Below, piece by piece: positions 26,170-34,589 of a stretch of DNA of 64,000 nucleotides; position 1 is the first letter of the stretch, and every line of letters starts with the position of its first letter. Source of the DNA: Bryobacter sp964387685. GTDB taxonomy: Bacteria; Acidobacteriota; Terriglobia; Bryobacterales; Bryobacteraceae. The translations under genes were made by a program, and so were the position numbers. The DNA lies in assembly GCA_964387685.1 (NCBI GenBank), contig CAYLXK010000020.1:44533-108532 (forward strand), read 5' to 3'. Below the pieces are notes generated by a model. It did not search any database and was not told where the DNA came from. It was given only the letters and a program-made list of their open reading frames with translations.

Positions 26170-28202
26170 AACAGGTCCTTCGATTCGAGGTTCGCCTCCA
26201 CCTGTGCCCGGCTCCTCCAGGCCTCGCGCAGCTTCTTCTGGCTTAGCAGGGAAAGCTGATCGATGTCGTGCTTCGTTCCCGGCTGCGAGGAATTCCCATA
26301 GCTCACCAGCACCTGCGCGCGCGGCCCCGATTTTTGCCATTCCACACACGCCACAAACGTATCCCCATGCACCGGGCCATTCGGGCCAAAGCGGATCACC
26401 CGGAAGGCCCCCAGCCCTCCGTCCGCGCCATTGCCCGCCAAGTCCGCGCCCTTAAAGCGAAAGCGGTTCACCTCGCCCCAAGGCTTATTGAGCCCACCGT
26501 ACTTTTTTTCCATGTCGGCCGCCGCCTCGTCCAACGCCTTCATCGCCCTTGTCGGATCTTTTAAGCCCACCGGCGTCACGAAAGGTCTGGCAAAATCGAG
26601 CGGCGTCCCAAACCCGTCACGAAGGCTCAATTGCGCCCCGAAGTAGCGCCGCGCCCAATTTTCAAACAACACCACCCCGCGGCTCTCACTATCTGCCTTT
26701 CCGTCCCACGCCTTCAGCACCGCCGCCGCCCGGTGGGTTCCCGCAGCCTCGAGCAAGCCCGGCAGGACCCGCGCCGCGAGTTCCAGCTCGGTCGAATGCT
26801 TGTACTCCACTAACTTTTCAAAACTCAGCTTCTCGTCCCGGTTCAGCATCCCCAGCGAGCGAATGGTCCGGAACGTATAGTCGCGCGCCGCCGTATATGC
26901 AGGGTATTTCGCCGGGTCCAACGCGGGCAGGGTCGAAGTCCACGGCGGATCGTTCGTATTCTGCACCCAGCCGCTCGGCGGGTCGATGGTCTTTGGCAAT
27001 TCCTCATAGGCGTGATACCCGTCCCAAAGCGTCTCGCTCGTATCTCCAGGCAGCACCCCGGCCCAGTAAGCCAGGTCTCCTTTCTTCCGTCTCGGCAGCG
27101 TTCCATTGAAGAGATACATCACATGCCCGTCGCGGTCCGCATAAGTGATGTTGAACGTCGGCACCTCCAGTCGCCGCACCTGCAACTCGTACTCGCGAAA
27201 GTTCTTCGCGATCGCCATTTTCCAGTACTGCTCGAGCAGATACGGCCGGTCCAGCCCCGCCGTCCGCAGCGCCAGCGTCTTGCCGCTTTGGTCCCACACT
27301 ACCGGGCCATGCACTGTCTTGCGGATCGTCAACGCCTCATCGCGATAGCGCCCCTCGCTCACGCGCACCTTTAGCGTCTTGCTGGCCGTCTCAAAGGATT
27401 TCTTCTGCCCATCAAAGCGATAACCGTCCCCGTCCCGCACAATTTGATAAAGGTCGCTGCCATCGATACTATTCACCGTCTGTGTGAAACCCAGGTAGTC
27501 GCTAAACACAAAGCGCAGCACGGGGAAACCAATCTGGCTGGCGCCATACAAGTTCATGCCCGGGCCGTTCAGGTGCGCCTCGTAGTAGGTGTACCAATCC
27601 TGCCAAGGCAGATGCGGATTCATCAGCATCATCGGCGTCCCTTCTGCGCTCTTCTTGGGCATGATCGCCCAGGCGTTCGACCCGATCCCGCTCAGCGACG
27701 GAGCCCTCCCGGTCGCCGCCGCCGTCACGCGCGCCGCGCTAGAGACATAGCTGAAGTGCACAATCCGGTGCGCGTGCATCAAGCTATCCACGGGCCGCAC
27801 CGGCAACACCTGGCGATATTCGGTGCCGATCTCCGACGGATGCCGCCGCGCGTATTCGTTCATCCCGTCGGCAAACGCCGTCAAATACTTCCGGAACTCG
27901 GGCGTCTGCAGCGCCAGCCATTTCTCGGCCCGCTCCGGAACCTCATTGGTGTGTATCCAGCGGTCGAGCTCTAATCCCTTCTCGCCCCAATACTCGGCCC
28001 CTCGCCCCCGGCTCTCGCCGTATAGCTTCAACACCAGGTTCGCGTGGCTCTGCATCTGCGCGTATCCGTAGCCAAAGAACATCCCCTCCACGTTCTTGGC
28101 GTAAACGTGCGCGACCCCGTAGCGGTCCCACAGAATTTCCACCTTCCTCGACTTCGCACTCAACGGCAAAATAGCCAGCAGACAGATCCAGGCGAACTTC
28201 AT
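26166..28202 (-). CDS. penicillin acylase family (Ntn) amidohydrolase, exported
   Basis: The 678-residue protein has a signal peptide (MKFAWICLLAILPLSAKS), then WDRYGVAHVYAKN and FGYGYAQMQSHANLVLKL, as in the alpha chain. Autocleavage is expected before S175 in GIGSNAWAI, which would become the N-terminal nucleophile of the beta chain. Family marks follow: MMLMNPHLPW, TVHGPVVW, VQNTNDPPW and the closing SYGNSSQPGTKH with DIDQLSLL. Homologues hydrolyse amides such as beta-lactams, aculeacin or acyl-homoserine lactones, and the substrate here cannot be told. It is divergent from the esterase gene 47 bases away. Confidence 0.92.
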   Translation of the reverse strand: MKFAWICLLAILPLSAKSRKVEILWDRYGVAHVYAKNVEGMFFGYGYAQMQSHANLVLKLYGESRGRGAEYWGEKGLELDRWIHTNEVPERAEKWLALQTPEFRKYLTAFADGMNEYARRHPSEIGTEYRQVLPVRPVDSLMHAHRIVHFSYVSSAARVTAAATGRAPSLSGIGSNAWAIMPKKSAEGTPMMLMNPHLPWQDWYTYYEAHLNGPGMNLYGASQIGFPVLRFVFSDYLGFTQTVNSIDGSDLYQIVRDGDGYRFDGQKKSFETASKTLKVRVSEGRYRDEALTIRKTVHGPVVWDQSGKTLALRTAGLDRPYLLEQYWKMAIAKNFREYELQVRRLEVPTFNITYADRDGHVMYLFNGTLPRRKKGDLAYWAGVLPGDTSETLWDGYHAYEELPKTIDPPSGWVQNTNDPPWTSTLPALDPAKYPAYTAARDYTFRTIRSLGMLNRDEKLSFEKLVEYKHSTELELAARVLPGLLEAAGTHRAAAVLKAWDGKADSESRGVVLFENWARRYFGAQLSLRDGFGTPLDFARPFVTPVGLKDPTRAMKALDEAAADMEKKYGGLNKPWGEVNRFRFKGADLAGNGADGGLGAFRVIRFGPNGPVHGDTFVACVEWQKSGPRAQVLVSYGNSSQPGTKHDIDQLSLLSQKKLREAWRSRAQVEANLESKDLF

Positions 28203-28211
28203 ATTAGGGAC

Positions 28212-28241
28212 AGGATACTCCCCAAACCCGGCTGTTATCCT
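28212..28241. promoter_or_regulatory. symmetrical divergent promoters between acylase and esterase genes
   Basis: CAGGATA (28211-28217) and TATCCTG (28236-28242) are perfect inverted copies. Each supplies a TATCCT hexamer facing its own gene, 9 bases before the acylase ATG (28202) and 8 bases before the esterase ATG (28250). The two hexamers are only 18 bases apart, so the promoters should compete or be co-regulated. Confidence 0.5.
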
Positions 28242-28249
28242 GACCCTTC

Positions 28250-28969
28250 ATGCATCGCGAGCACCACCACTGGCCCAGCCCCCGTTTGGGCGGGCGTCGA
28301 ATGGAATTACTGCAGTTCGGCCACGCCGGCCACCCCGTTCTTGTCTTCCCTTCCTCGATGGGCAAGTTCTATGAGTATGAGGACCAAGGCATGGTAGGCA
28401 CTCTCTCCGACCGCCTCTCCCACGGCCACCTGATGCTCTTCTGCGTCGATAGCGTGGACTCCGACAGCTGGTACAACAAGCGCATCCACCCCGCGGATCG
28501 CGTCCGCACCCACGACGCCTATGAACGCTACATTCTCGACGAAGTCCTCCCCCTCATCCGCCACCGCTCCGGCCGCATCGACCTCACCGTACATGGCTGC
28601 TCCTTCGGCGGCTATCACGCCCTCAACTTTGCCCTCCGCCACCCCGACGCCGTCACCAAATGCATCTCCCTGTCGGGCGCTTTTGACAACCGCAGTTTCC
28701 TCAATGGCTACTGGGATGAGCTCGCCTATTTCCACAATCCCACTGACTTTGTCCCCAGCCTCGACGACGCCTGGTACCACCGCCACTACCACTCGGACTG
28801 GTTCACCATCCTTGCCGCTTCCAATCACGACATCTGCCTCGGCGACAACTACCGCATGGCCGAACTCCTCGGCCGCAAGCACATCCCTCACCGCCTCGAC
28901 GTCTGGGATAACAACATGCCGCACGATTGGCCCCTCTGGCGCTTGATGGCCCGCGCCTATTTCGCATAG
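28250..28969 (+). CDS. alpha/beta-hydrolase esterase (COG4947 type)
   Basis: A 239-residue cytoplasmic hydrolase. The start EHHHWPSPRLG then MELLQFGHAGHPVLVFPSS is the family's usual opening. The nucleophile elbow is HGCSFGG with S118, followed by HPDAVTKCISLSGAFD. The late AASNHDICL and NMPHDWPLW provide the likely Asp/His acid and base. It has no signal peptide. It is followed by an ATP-grasp gene after 18 bases. Such esterases are, to my knowledge, often next to RimK-like ATP-grasp ligases, suggesting joint action on a peptide-like or ester-containing small molecule. Confidence 0.82.
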   Translation: MHREHHHWPSPRLGGRRMELLQFGHAGHPVLVFPSSMGKFYEYEDQGMVGTLSDRLSHGHLMLFCVDSVDSDSWYNKRIHPADRVRTHDAYERYILDEVLPLIRHRSGRIDLTVHGCSFGGYHALNFALRHPDAVTKCISLSGAFDNRSFLNGYWDELAYFHNPTDFVPSLDDAWYHRHYHSDWFTILAASNHDICLGDNYRMAELLGRKHIPHRLDVWDNNMPHDWPLWRLMARAYFA

Positions 28970-28987
28970 ATTAGGGAGGAAAACACC

Positions 28988-29920
28988 ATGCGCAAAATCG
29001 CCGTTGTCTACGGTATGGAGAGCACCTTCCCTCCCGCTCTCGTCGACTACATCAACGCGATGCGGGTGCCGGGCGTCGCTGCGGAACATCTTTTGATAGG
29101 CGGCGTAAGGATGGCCGAACCCAGCGGCTACCGCGTCATTGTTGACCGCATCAGCCACGATATTCCTTTCTATCGCGCCTACCTCAAGAACGCCGTCTTG
29201 AGCGGCGCCCACGTCATCAACAATCCCTTCTGGTGGAGCGCCGACGACAAATTCTTCAACTACGCTCTGGCCTCGAAGCTCGGCATCGCCATCCCCAATA
29301 CCGTCATCCTGCCCCACCACTCGCACCCCCCCGGCACCACTGCCCAATCCATGCGCAATCTGATGTATCCACTAAATTGGCAGGAGCTTTTCGACTACGT
29401 CGGCTTCCCCGCTTTTCTTAAGCCTTTTGACGGTGGCGGTTGGAGAGATGTCTACAAGGTCTCGAGCGTCGAAGAGTTCTTCGCCGCCTACAATGAGACC
29501 CGCGATCTTTGTATGACGCTCCAAGCGGCCGTCGACTTCACTGACTACTTCCGCTGCTACGTCGTCGGCCAGGAAAAGGTCCACATCATGCAGTACGATC
29601 CCCGCGCCCCCCACGCCGAGCGCTACATCCAGGACCCTCCGCCCATTGAACCTACCCTCAAGGCCCGCGTCGAGCGCGATTGCCTTACCATCTGCCGCGC
29701 CCTGGGCTACGATCTCAACACCGTCGAGTTCGCCGTCGAAGGCGGAATCCCTTATGCCATCGACTTCATGAACCCCGCCCCCGACGCGGATATCCATTCC
29801 GTCGGGCAGGCCAATTTCGAATGGATCGTCCAGGCCGTCGCGGAATTAGCCGTTCGAAAGGCACTAAGCGACGAAGCCCCACAACGCGAGTTCCGCTGGG
29901 CCAATTTCCTCAACGGATAA
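28988..29920 (+). CDS. ATP-grasp ligase-like protein (RimK/glutathione-synthase type)
   Basis: The 310-residue product has the ATP-grasp order: an N-terminal pre-ATP-grasp domain (KIAVVYGMESTFP), NNPFWWSADDKFFNYALASKLGI in part, the ATP-binding lysine strand FPAFLKPFDGGGWRDVYKV, and the Mg-binding close GIPYAIDFMNPAPDAD. Enzymes with this fold join a carboxylate to an amine or thiol at the cost of ATP. A very good ribosome site (GGGAGGA) precedes ATG 28988. It lies between the esterase (18 bases) and the exported RraA-like gene (13 bases), so they form one operon. The substrate is unknown. Confidence 0.82.
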   Translation: MRKIAVVYGMESTFPPALVDYINAMRVPGVAAEHLLIGGVRMAEPSGYRVIVDRISHDIPFYRAYLKNAVLSGAHVINNPFWWSADDKFFNYALASKLGIAIPNTVILPHHSHPPGTTAQSMRNLMYPLNWQELFDYVGFPAFLKPFDGGGWRDVYKVSSVEEFFAAYNETRDLCMTLQAAVDFTDYFRCYVVGQEKVHIMQYDPRAPHAERYIQDPPPIEPTLKARVERDCLTICRALGYDLNTVEFAVEGGIPYAIDFMNPAPDADIHSVGQANFEWIVQAVAELAVRKALSDEAPQREFRWANFLNG

Positions 29921-29933
29921 AGGAAGACACCGT

Positions 29934-30671
29934 ATGAAAAAGATTTACCTCGCCGCCACCGTCCTGGCGCCGCTTCTCTTGCTTGGTTTTCAACAAGCCA
30001 CGAAGTCGCCCGCTCCCGCCGATCCCATCGTCGCGGGCTTTTCGAAATCCACCGTCGCCAGCGTCGCCGACGCCGTCGATCAAGTCATCGGCCAGCGCGG
30101 CTTCATGAGTCACGATATGCGCCCTCGCGTTGGCATTAAGTTCGTCGGTCGCGCCACCACGGCTTTGCTGCGGCCCGCCTCCGCCGACAAGGCCACGCCC
30201 GCGCTCTCGGCCCAGCACAGCGTCGCCATGATTGACGCCGCCAAACCCGGTGAAGTGGGCGTCATCGTCGTGGAAGGCTCGCTCGACGTCGCCGCCATGG
30301 GCGGTTTGATGGGCACGGCCGCTAAGAGCCGCGGCATGGCCGGCATGGTGCTGGACGGAGCCGTGCGCGATATCGGCGAGCTGCGCGCCCTTTCGCTCCC
30401 CGTCTTTTCGCGCTCCGTCAGCCCTAGTAGTTCCGTCAGCCGCTACGCTAGCGTGGATCGCAATCTGGAAGTCGTCTGCGGCGGCATCAAAGTGCGCCCC
30501 GGGGACGTCATCGTCGCCGGGGAAGACGGTGTCGTCGTTGTTCCCCAGGATCGCGAAAAGGAAGTCTTAAAACGCTCCCAGGAGATTGACGATCGCGAGT
30601 CCAAGATGGTCCCCTTCATCCAGCAATTCCGCAGCCTCACTAAAGCCATCGAAAAATTCAACCGAATCTAA
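29934..30671 (+). CDS. exported RraA-like (HMG-aldolase/demethylmenaquinone MT-like) protein
   Basis: The 245-residue protein begins with a signal peptide (MKKIYLAATVLAPLLLLGF), unusual because RraA-fold enzymes are normally cytoplasmic. The rest matches the family: STVASVADAVDQV, VIVVEGSLDVAAMGGLMGTAAKSRG in part, the active-site segment GMVLDGAVRDIGEL with the Arg-Asp pair, and GGIKVRPGDVIVAGEDGVVVVP. Some members are metal-dependent aldolases acting on keto-acids. AGGAAG precedes ATG 29934. Whether the leader is cleaved or acts as an anchor is not clear. Confidence 0.84.
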   Translation: MKKIYLAATVLAPLLLLGFQQATKSPAPADPIVAGFSKSTVASVADAVDQVIGQRGFMSHDMRPRVGIKFVGRATTALLRPASADKATPALSAQHSVAMIDAAKPGEVGVIVVEGSLDVAAMGGLMGTAAKSRGMAGMVLDGAVRDIGELRALSLPVFSRSVSPSSSVSRYASVDRNLEVVCGGIKVRPGDVIVAGEDGVVVVPQDREKEVLKRSQEIDDRESKMVPFIQQFRSLTKAIEKFNRI

Positions 30672-30756
30672 TGAAGCCGCCCGCTTGGTTGGCTCGGCTA
30701 AACTGAGGGAATTCTTTGGCCTGCCCTCCCAGAGCGAGAAAAGAGGATCTTTGCGC

Positions 30757-31593
30757 ATGGACCACCAGCAACGTTGGCAAACCGAGCAGCAGTTTTTCGA
30801 TGATGAGGAATACAACGAAGCGCCCATCCCTCAATCCACTATCGAGCGCTACACCCACTGCAAAAAAGCTTGGCTCGCCCCGGAATTCCCCTTTTACGTG
30901 CTCGGAGACCTGCGCGGCAAGTACGTACTCGAACTTGGCTGCGGCGACGGCGGCAATGCAATTCTCATGGCTCTACGCGGTGCCCGCGTCGTAGGGGTGG
31001 ACATCTCTCCCAAAGCGATTGAAATCGCGAAGAACCGCGCCGCCGCCCATGGCGTCACGGCGCAAACATCCTTCACCGCGCAGCCCCTGGAAACCTACAT
31101 CCCCCCGGACGGCAGGAAGTTCGATATCGTTTGCGGGTGGGCCGTACTCCACCACGTCATTCCCGTCCTGGATTCCACCATGGCTACCTTGGCCGCCATC
31201 TCTGAGCCAAACGCGTTTTATATGTTTTCTGAGCCTGTCAGCCTCTTGCGCTGGCTCCGCCGCCTGCGCTTATTCCTTCCCATTCCCACCCATGGCACTC
31301 CGGACGAACGTCCCTTGGAACCCGCCGAACTAGACGTTCTCCGCAAGTACATTCCCCAACTGCAAGCCCGATACCACAATGCCGCCGTTCGCATAGTCAA
31401 CAAATTCTTCGTGCGCGGGCGTTACGAAGATTTCTCCCCGCTGGCCCGAGCCGCCTACGATACCGTGGCACGCGTCGACGAATTCTCCCTGAATTACCTC
31501 GGCCTATCCGGCTTCGCCTCCAGCGCCGTCCTATATGGGTCGGCAAGTCCCCACGTCTCGACCCGGGAACCCGTCGTTGCCGGCCGCGGCTAA
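30757..31593 (+). CDS. class I SAM-dependent methyltransferase
   Basis: The 278-residue methyltransferase has YVLELGCGDGGNAILMAL (motif I, residues about 49-66), VVGVDISPKAIEIA and FDIVCGWAVLHHV. The C-terminal half has a basic hydrophobic stretch (LLRWLRRLRLFLPI), perhaps a membrane-associated acceptor site. ATG 30757 with AGAGGA ten bases upstream is preferred; the frame is open further but crosses the end of the RraA-like gene. It may be the fourth gene of the esterase/ATP-grasp operon after an 85-base gap. Its stop interlocks with that of the convergent ThiS-like gene in CTAA. Confidence 0.84.
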   Translation: MDHQQRWQTEQQFFDDEEYNEAPIPQSTIERYTHCKKAWLAPEFPFYVLGDLRGKYVLELGCGDGGNAILMALRGARVVGVDISPKAIEIAKNRAAAHGVTAQTSFTAQPLETYIPPDGRKFDIVCGWAVLHHVIPVLDSTMATLAAISEPNAFYMFSEPVSLLRWLRRLRLFLPIPTHGTPDERPLEPAELDVLRKYIPQLQARYHNAAVRIVNKFFVRGRYEDFSPLARAAYDTVARVDEFSLNYLGLSGFASSAVLYGSASPHVSTREPVVAGRG

Positions 31594-31856
31594 GCCTCCC
31601 GGCCCGATCCGCCCCCCACGAACATCACAATCTCGATCCGCGCACCCTCTTCGATGAGCGATTCTCCCCATTCCGCCTTGCGCACGATGCGGCGGTTCAG
31701 TTCCACCGCCACGCGGTCCCGCGCGATTTCCAGCCAGTCCAGCAAACTTTCCACGTTCAGTCCGGGCGGGATCTGCCGGGCCTCCCCGTTTATCTCAACT
31801 GAAATGTCACCCGCTTTTTCCGCTGTGCCCAAGTTCTTCGTTTGACCGCCTTCCAA
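31590..31856 (-). CDS. ThiS-like ubiquitin-fold sulphur carrier with extended C-terminus
   Basis: The 88-residue beta-grasp protein has ISVEINGEARQIPPGLNVESLL, the ThiS signature VAVELNRRIVRKAEW, and an end EGARIEIVMFVGGG. In working ThiS the last two residues are Gly-Gly, which are adenylated and thiocarboxylated; here five residues, SGREA, follow the glycines. The extension is read directly from the sequence. No thiG or other thiamine gene is nearby. Both plausible starts are TTG (31856 or 31832). Its stop interlocks with the convergent methyltransferase gene. It is divergent from nuoA. Confidence 0.8.
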   Translation of the reverse strand: MEGGQTKNLGTAEKAGDISVEINGEARQIPPGLNVESLLDWLEIARDRVAVELNRRIVRKAEWGESLIEEGARIEIVMFVGGGSGREA

Positions 31857-31871
31857 TACGGCAAGTATAGT
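31842..31871 (+). promoter_or_regulatory. promoter of the nuo operon
   Basis: TTGACC (31842-31847), an 18-base spacer and TATAGT (31866-31871) make a near-consensus housekeeping promoter facing nuoA. Transcription would begin near 31878, giving a leader of about 49 bases. It overlaps the 5' end of the divergent ThiS-like gene. Confidence 0.65.
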
Positions 31872-31926
31872 GAAAGGAAGGCAGGCTCTTTATTTTCCGC
31901 TCTGGTGCTTGCCCCTCTCTCGCCTC

Positions 31927-32322
31927 ATGCCAACCAATTACAGCGAGTTGTACTTTCCTGTCCTCGTCCAGATCGTCTTTGCGGCCGCCGTCGCCGCCGG
32001 CCTCATCGGCGCGGGACTCTTCCTCGGCAAGCGCAGCAATAATGCCGTCAAGGATTCCCCCTACGAATCGGGCGTCATTCCCGTTGGCAGCGCCCGTGAG
32101 CGCTTCAGCGTCAAATATTATCTGGTCGCCATGCTCTTCATCCTTTTCGACATTGAAGCCGTGTTTCTCTACCCTTGGGCCGTCGTCTACCGGGAACTCG
32201 GACTTTTCGGTTTCGTCGAAATGCTATTGTTCATGGTTCTAGTCCTCAGTGGCTTTTTCTACATCTGGAAAAAAGGCGCGTTGGATTGGACCCTCACTCC
32301 GCGCCGCGCTCCGAAAAGCTAA
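31927..32322 (+). CDS. nuoA: NADH-quinone oxidoreductase subunit A
   Basis: Small membrane subunit at the joint of the peripheral and membrane arms of complex I. The 131-residue protein has three transmembrane helices and the conserved loop DSPYESGVIPVGSARERFSVKYYLVAMLF in pieces (acidic residues at the quinone-channel entrance), then FDIEAVFLYPWA. ATG 31927 (MPTNYSELYFPV) matches the family start; an in-frame GTG at 31870 would lie inside the promoter. nuoC follows after 20 bases, with no nuoB in between. Confidence 0.95.
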   Translation: MPTNYSELYFPVLVQIVFAAAVAAGLIGAGLFLGKRSNNAVKDSPYESGVIPVGSARERFSVKYYLVAMLFILFDIEAVFLYPWAVVYRELGLFGFVEMLLFMVLVLSGFFYIWKKGALDWTLTPRRAPKS

Positions 32323-32342
32323 ACGCAATCAACGAGACGCTC

Positions 32343-32834
32343 ATGATCAGCGAACAACTACAAGAAGACCCCACCGTTCTCGGCCTCTCCGAGCGCTTTG
32401 ACAGCGCCCTCGAATCCGCCACCGTCGTTTTGGGCCAGACCGTCCTCTACGTCGCCCCAGCCCGCATTCTAGACCTTTGCCGTACCCTTCGCGATGAGTA
32501 TCGTTTCAATCGCATTTCCACCGTCACCGCTGTGGATTGGTATCCTCAAGAACCGCGCTTTGAGGTGGTGTACTTGCTCCATTCCGTACCCGAAAACGCC
32601 CGCCTTCGTCTCAAGTGCCGTCTAGGCGGAGACGCCCCCGCTATCGATTCCGTCACGGGCGTGTGGCCGGGCGCCAATTGGTATGAACGGGAGGTCTTCG
32701 ACCTCTTCGGCATTCGTTTCTCAGGCCACCCCGACCTGCGCCGCATTATGATGCCCGACGATTGGGTCGGGCACCCTCTCCGCAAGGATTTCCCCGTCCA
32801 CGGCCACAAATACGATTACGGCGAAGGCCAATAG
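32343..32834 (+). CDS. nuoC: NADH-quinone oxidoreductase subunit C
   Basis: The 30-kDa-type peripheral subunit, not fused to NuoD here. The 163-residue product carries the family signature WYEREVFDLFGIRFSGHPDLRRIMMPDDW in parts, and the close HPLRKDFPVHGHKYDYGEGQ. ATG 32343 (MISEQLQ) is preceded only by weak GAG. nuoD starts 10 bases later. Normally the gene is preceded by nuoB, which is missing here. Confidence 0.95.
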   Translation: MISEQLQEDPTVLGLSERFDSALESATVVLGQTVLYVAPARILDLCRTLRDEYRFNRISTVTAVDWYPQEPRFEVVYLLHSVPENARLRLKCRLGGDAPAIDSVTGVWPGANWYEREVFDLFGIRFSGHPDLRRIMMPDDWVGHPLRKDFPVHGHKYDYGEGQ

Positions 32835-32844
32835 GAGCGCCCCG

Positions 32845-34077
32845 ATGAGCCAAACACTCAGCCCCGCCACTTCTCTTGAAGAAGTCCCCGCGCAAAGTAG
32901 CGACGTCGGCAGCACCCGCCGCATGACCCTCAGCATGGGTCCGCAGCATCCTTCCACGCACGGCGTCCTCCGCATCATGTTGGAGCTCGACGGAGAAACC
33001 GTCATCAGCGCCAAGCCCGAAATCGGCTTTCTGCATACGGGCATCGAAAAGCAGTGCGAGGCGCTTTCCTGGCAGAAAGTAATCCCTCTGACGGACCGCG
33101 TCGATTATCTCGCCAACCTTTCCAACAACCTTTGCTACTGTCTCGCCGTCGAAAAACTCCTCGGCATTGAAGCCCCGCCCCGCGCCGTCTGGACCCGCGT
33201 CCTCCTCACAGAACTCACCCGCATCAACTCGCACCTTGTCTGGCTCGGCACGCACGCCCTCGACCTTGGCGCCATGTCGATGTTTTTTTACTGCACCAAG
33301 GACCGGGAAGAAGTCCTCAAAATTTTTGAGATGTTCAGCGGCCAGCGTTTGATGACCAGCTACTTCCGCATCGGCGGCCTGGCCCTCGATCACCCCCGCG
33401 GCGGCCTCGATGCCGTCAAAAAGTTCCTTCAAGTCTTTCCCTCCAAGATCGACGAGTACGAAACGCTGCTGGATAACAACCCGATCTGGAAAAACCGTAC
33501 AGTCGGCATTGGCGTCGTTCCCGTCGACACGCTTCTTGCCTGGGGCGTTACCGGCCCCATGATCCGCGCCGCCGGTATCCCTTGGGACGCCCGCAAAGAC
33601 GAACCTTACTCCGGCTATCAGAACTTTGAATTCGACGTGCCCACCCGCACCGACAATGACGTCTACGGCCGCTATCGCGTACGCATGGAAGAAATGCGCC
33701 AAAGCATCCGCATTATGGGCCAGGCCCTTGAAGGCATGCCCGAGGGCCCCTATGTCGCCGACGCCCCCAAAGTCGTTCTGCCGCAACGCGAAAAGATGAA
33801 GACGCAGATGGAAGCGCTCATTTACCACTTCAAGATAGTCACCGAAGGCGTGCGCGTCCCCCCCGGCGAGGTGTACCAGGTCATCGAGTCGCCCCGCGGC
33901 GAACTCGGCTACTACATCGTTTCCGACGGAACCCAGAAGCCCTGGCGCGTTCACATGCGCACCCCAAGCTTCGGCAATATCCAGGCCCTGCCCGCCTTCG
34001 CCGAAGGCGGCCTCATCGCCGACACCATCTCCAGCATGGGCTCGATGGATTTCGTCCTTGGAGATACGGACCGCTAA
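32845..34077 (+). CDS. nuoD: NADH-quinone oxidoreductase subunit D
   Basis: The 49-kDa-type subunit that lines the quinone pocket. The 410-residue product contains MGPQHPSTHGVLRI with the quinone-binding His, IGFLHTGIEKQCE, TDRVDYLANL with the facing Tyr, and the C-terminal ESPRGELGYYIVSDG and MSFM-like IADTISSMGSMDFVLGDTDR in part. A TAGGAGCG ribosome site precedes the ATG. Its stop overlaps the nuoE ATG by one base (TAATG). Confidence 0.97.
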   Translation: MSQTLSPATSLEEVPAQSSDVGSTRRMTLSMGPQHPSTHGVLRIMLELDGETVISAKPEIGFLHTGIEKQCEALSWQKVIPLTDRVDYLANLSNNLCYCLAVEKLLGIEAPPRAVWTRVLLTELTRINSHLVWLGTHALDLGAMSMFFYCTKDREEVLKIFEMFSGQRLMTSYFRIGGLALDHPRGGLDAVKKFLQVFPSKIDEYETLLDNNPIWKNRTVGIGVVPVDTLLAWGVTGPMIRAAGIPWDARKDEPYSGYQNFEFDVPTRTDNDVYGRYRVRMEEMRQSIRIMGQALEGMPEGPYVADAPKVVLPQREKMKTQMEALIYHFKIVTEGVRVPPGEVYQVIESPRGELGYYIVSDGTQKPWRVHMRTPSFGNIQALPAFAEGGLIADTISSMGSMDFVLGDTDR

Positions 34078-34580
34078 TGCCCCTCAACTTCTCCCCCGCC
34101 CTTGAGGCCAAACTGCAAGAATTATGGGCTCGCTATCCCGCGGGCCGGAAACGCTCCGCCGTGATTCCGATGCTCATGTACGCGCAGGATGAACTCGGCC
34201 TTGTTTCGCAAGAATTGATCGAGGAGGTCGCCCGCCGCTGCGAAGTGCCCTCCCTCCAAGTCGAAGAAGTCGTCGGCTATTATTCGATGCTCAACAAGGA
34301 GCGCCTTGGAAAGCACCACGTGCAAATTTGCACGAATGTCGCCTGCCTCCTCATGGGCGGCGAAGAGCTCTGGCATCACGCCTCCAAACGCCTTGCCATT
34401 GGGCATAAGCAGGTCACGCCCGACGGTTTGATTTCCCTTGAGGAAGTCGAATGCGCCGGTGCCTGCGCTTGGGCCCCCTGCGTGGTGTACGGCTACGAGT
34501 ATCACCACCACGTTACCGTCGAAAAGCTCGACCAGTTGCTCGACTCGATCCAACTCGCGTCGGCTCAAAAAGTGAACTAA
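34077..34580 (+). CDS. nuoE: NADH-quinone oxidoreductase subunit E
   Basis: Thioredoxin-fold subunit carrying the [2Fe-2S] centre N1a. In the 167-residue product the four ligands are in CTNVAC and CAGACAWAPC, and VGYYSMLNKE precedes them as in the family. Start by a one-base overlap with nuoD indicates coupled translation. With nuoF and nuoG it forms the NADH-oxidising module. Confidence 0.96.
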   Translation: MPLNFSPALEAKLQELWARYPAGRKRSAVIPMLMYAQDELGLVSQELIEEVARRCEVPSLQVEEVVGYYSMLNKERLGKHHVQICTNVACLLMGGEELWHHASKRLAIGHKQVTPDGLISLEEVECAGACAWAPCVVYGYEYHHHVTVEKLDQLLDSIQLASAQKVN

Positions 34581-34589
34581 GAGGTACCC

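Noticed and set aside
32746..33954. 402-codon open frame antisense to nuoD, and similar ones opposite nuoL, nuoM and nuoN
   Set aside because: Same codon-bias shadow effect; no start signals or motifs.
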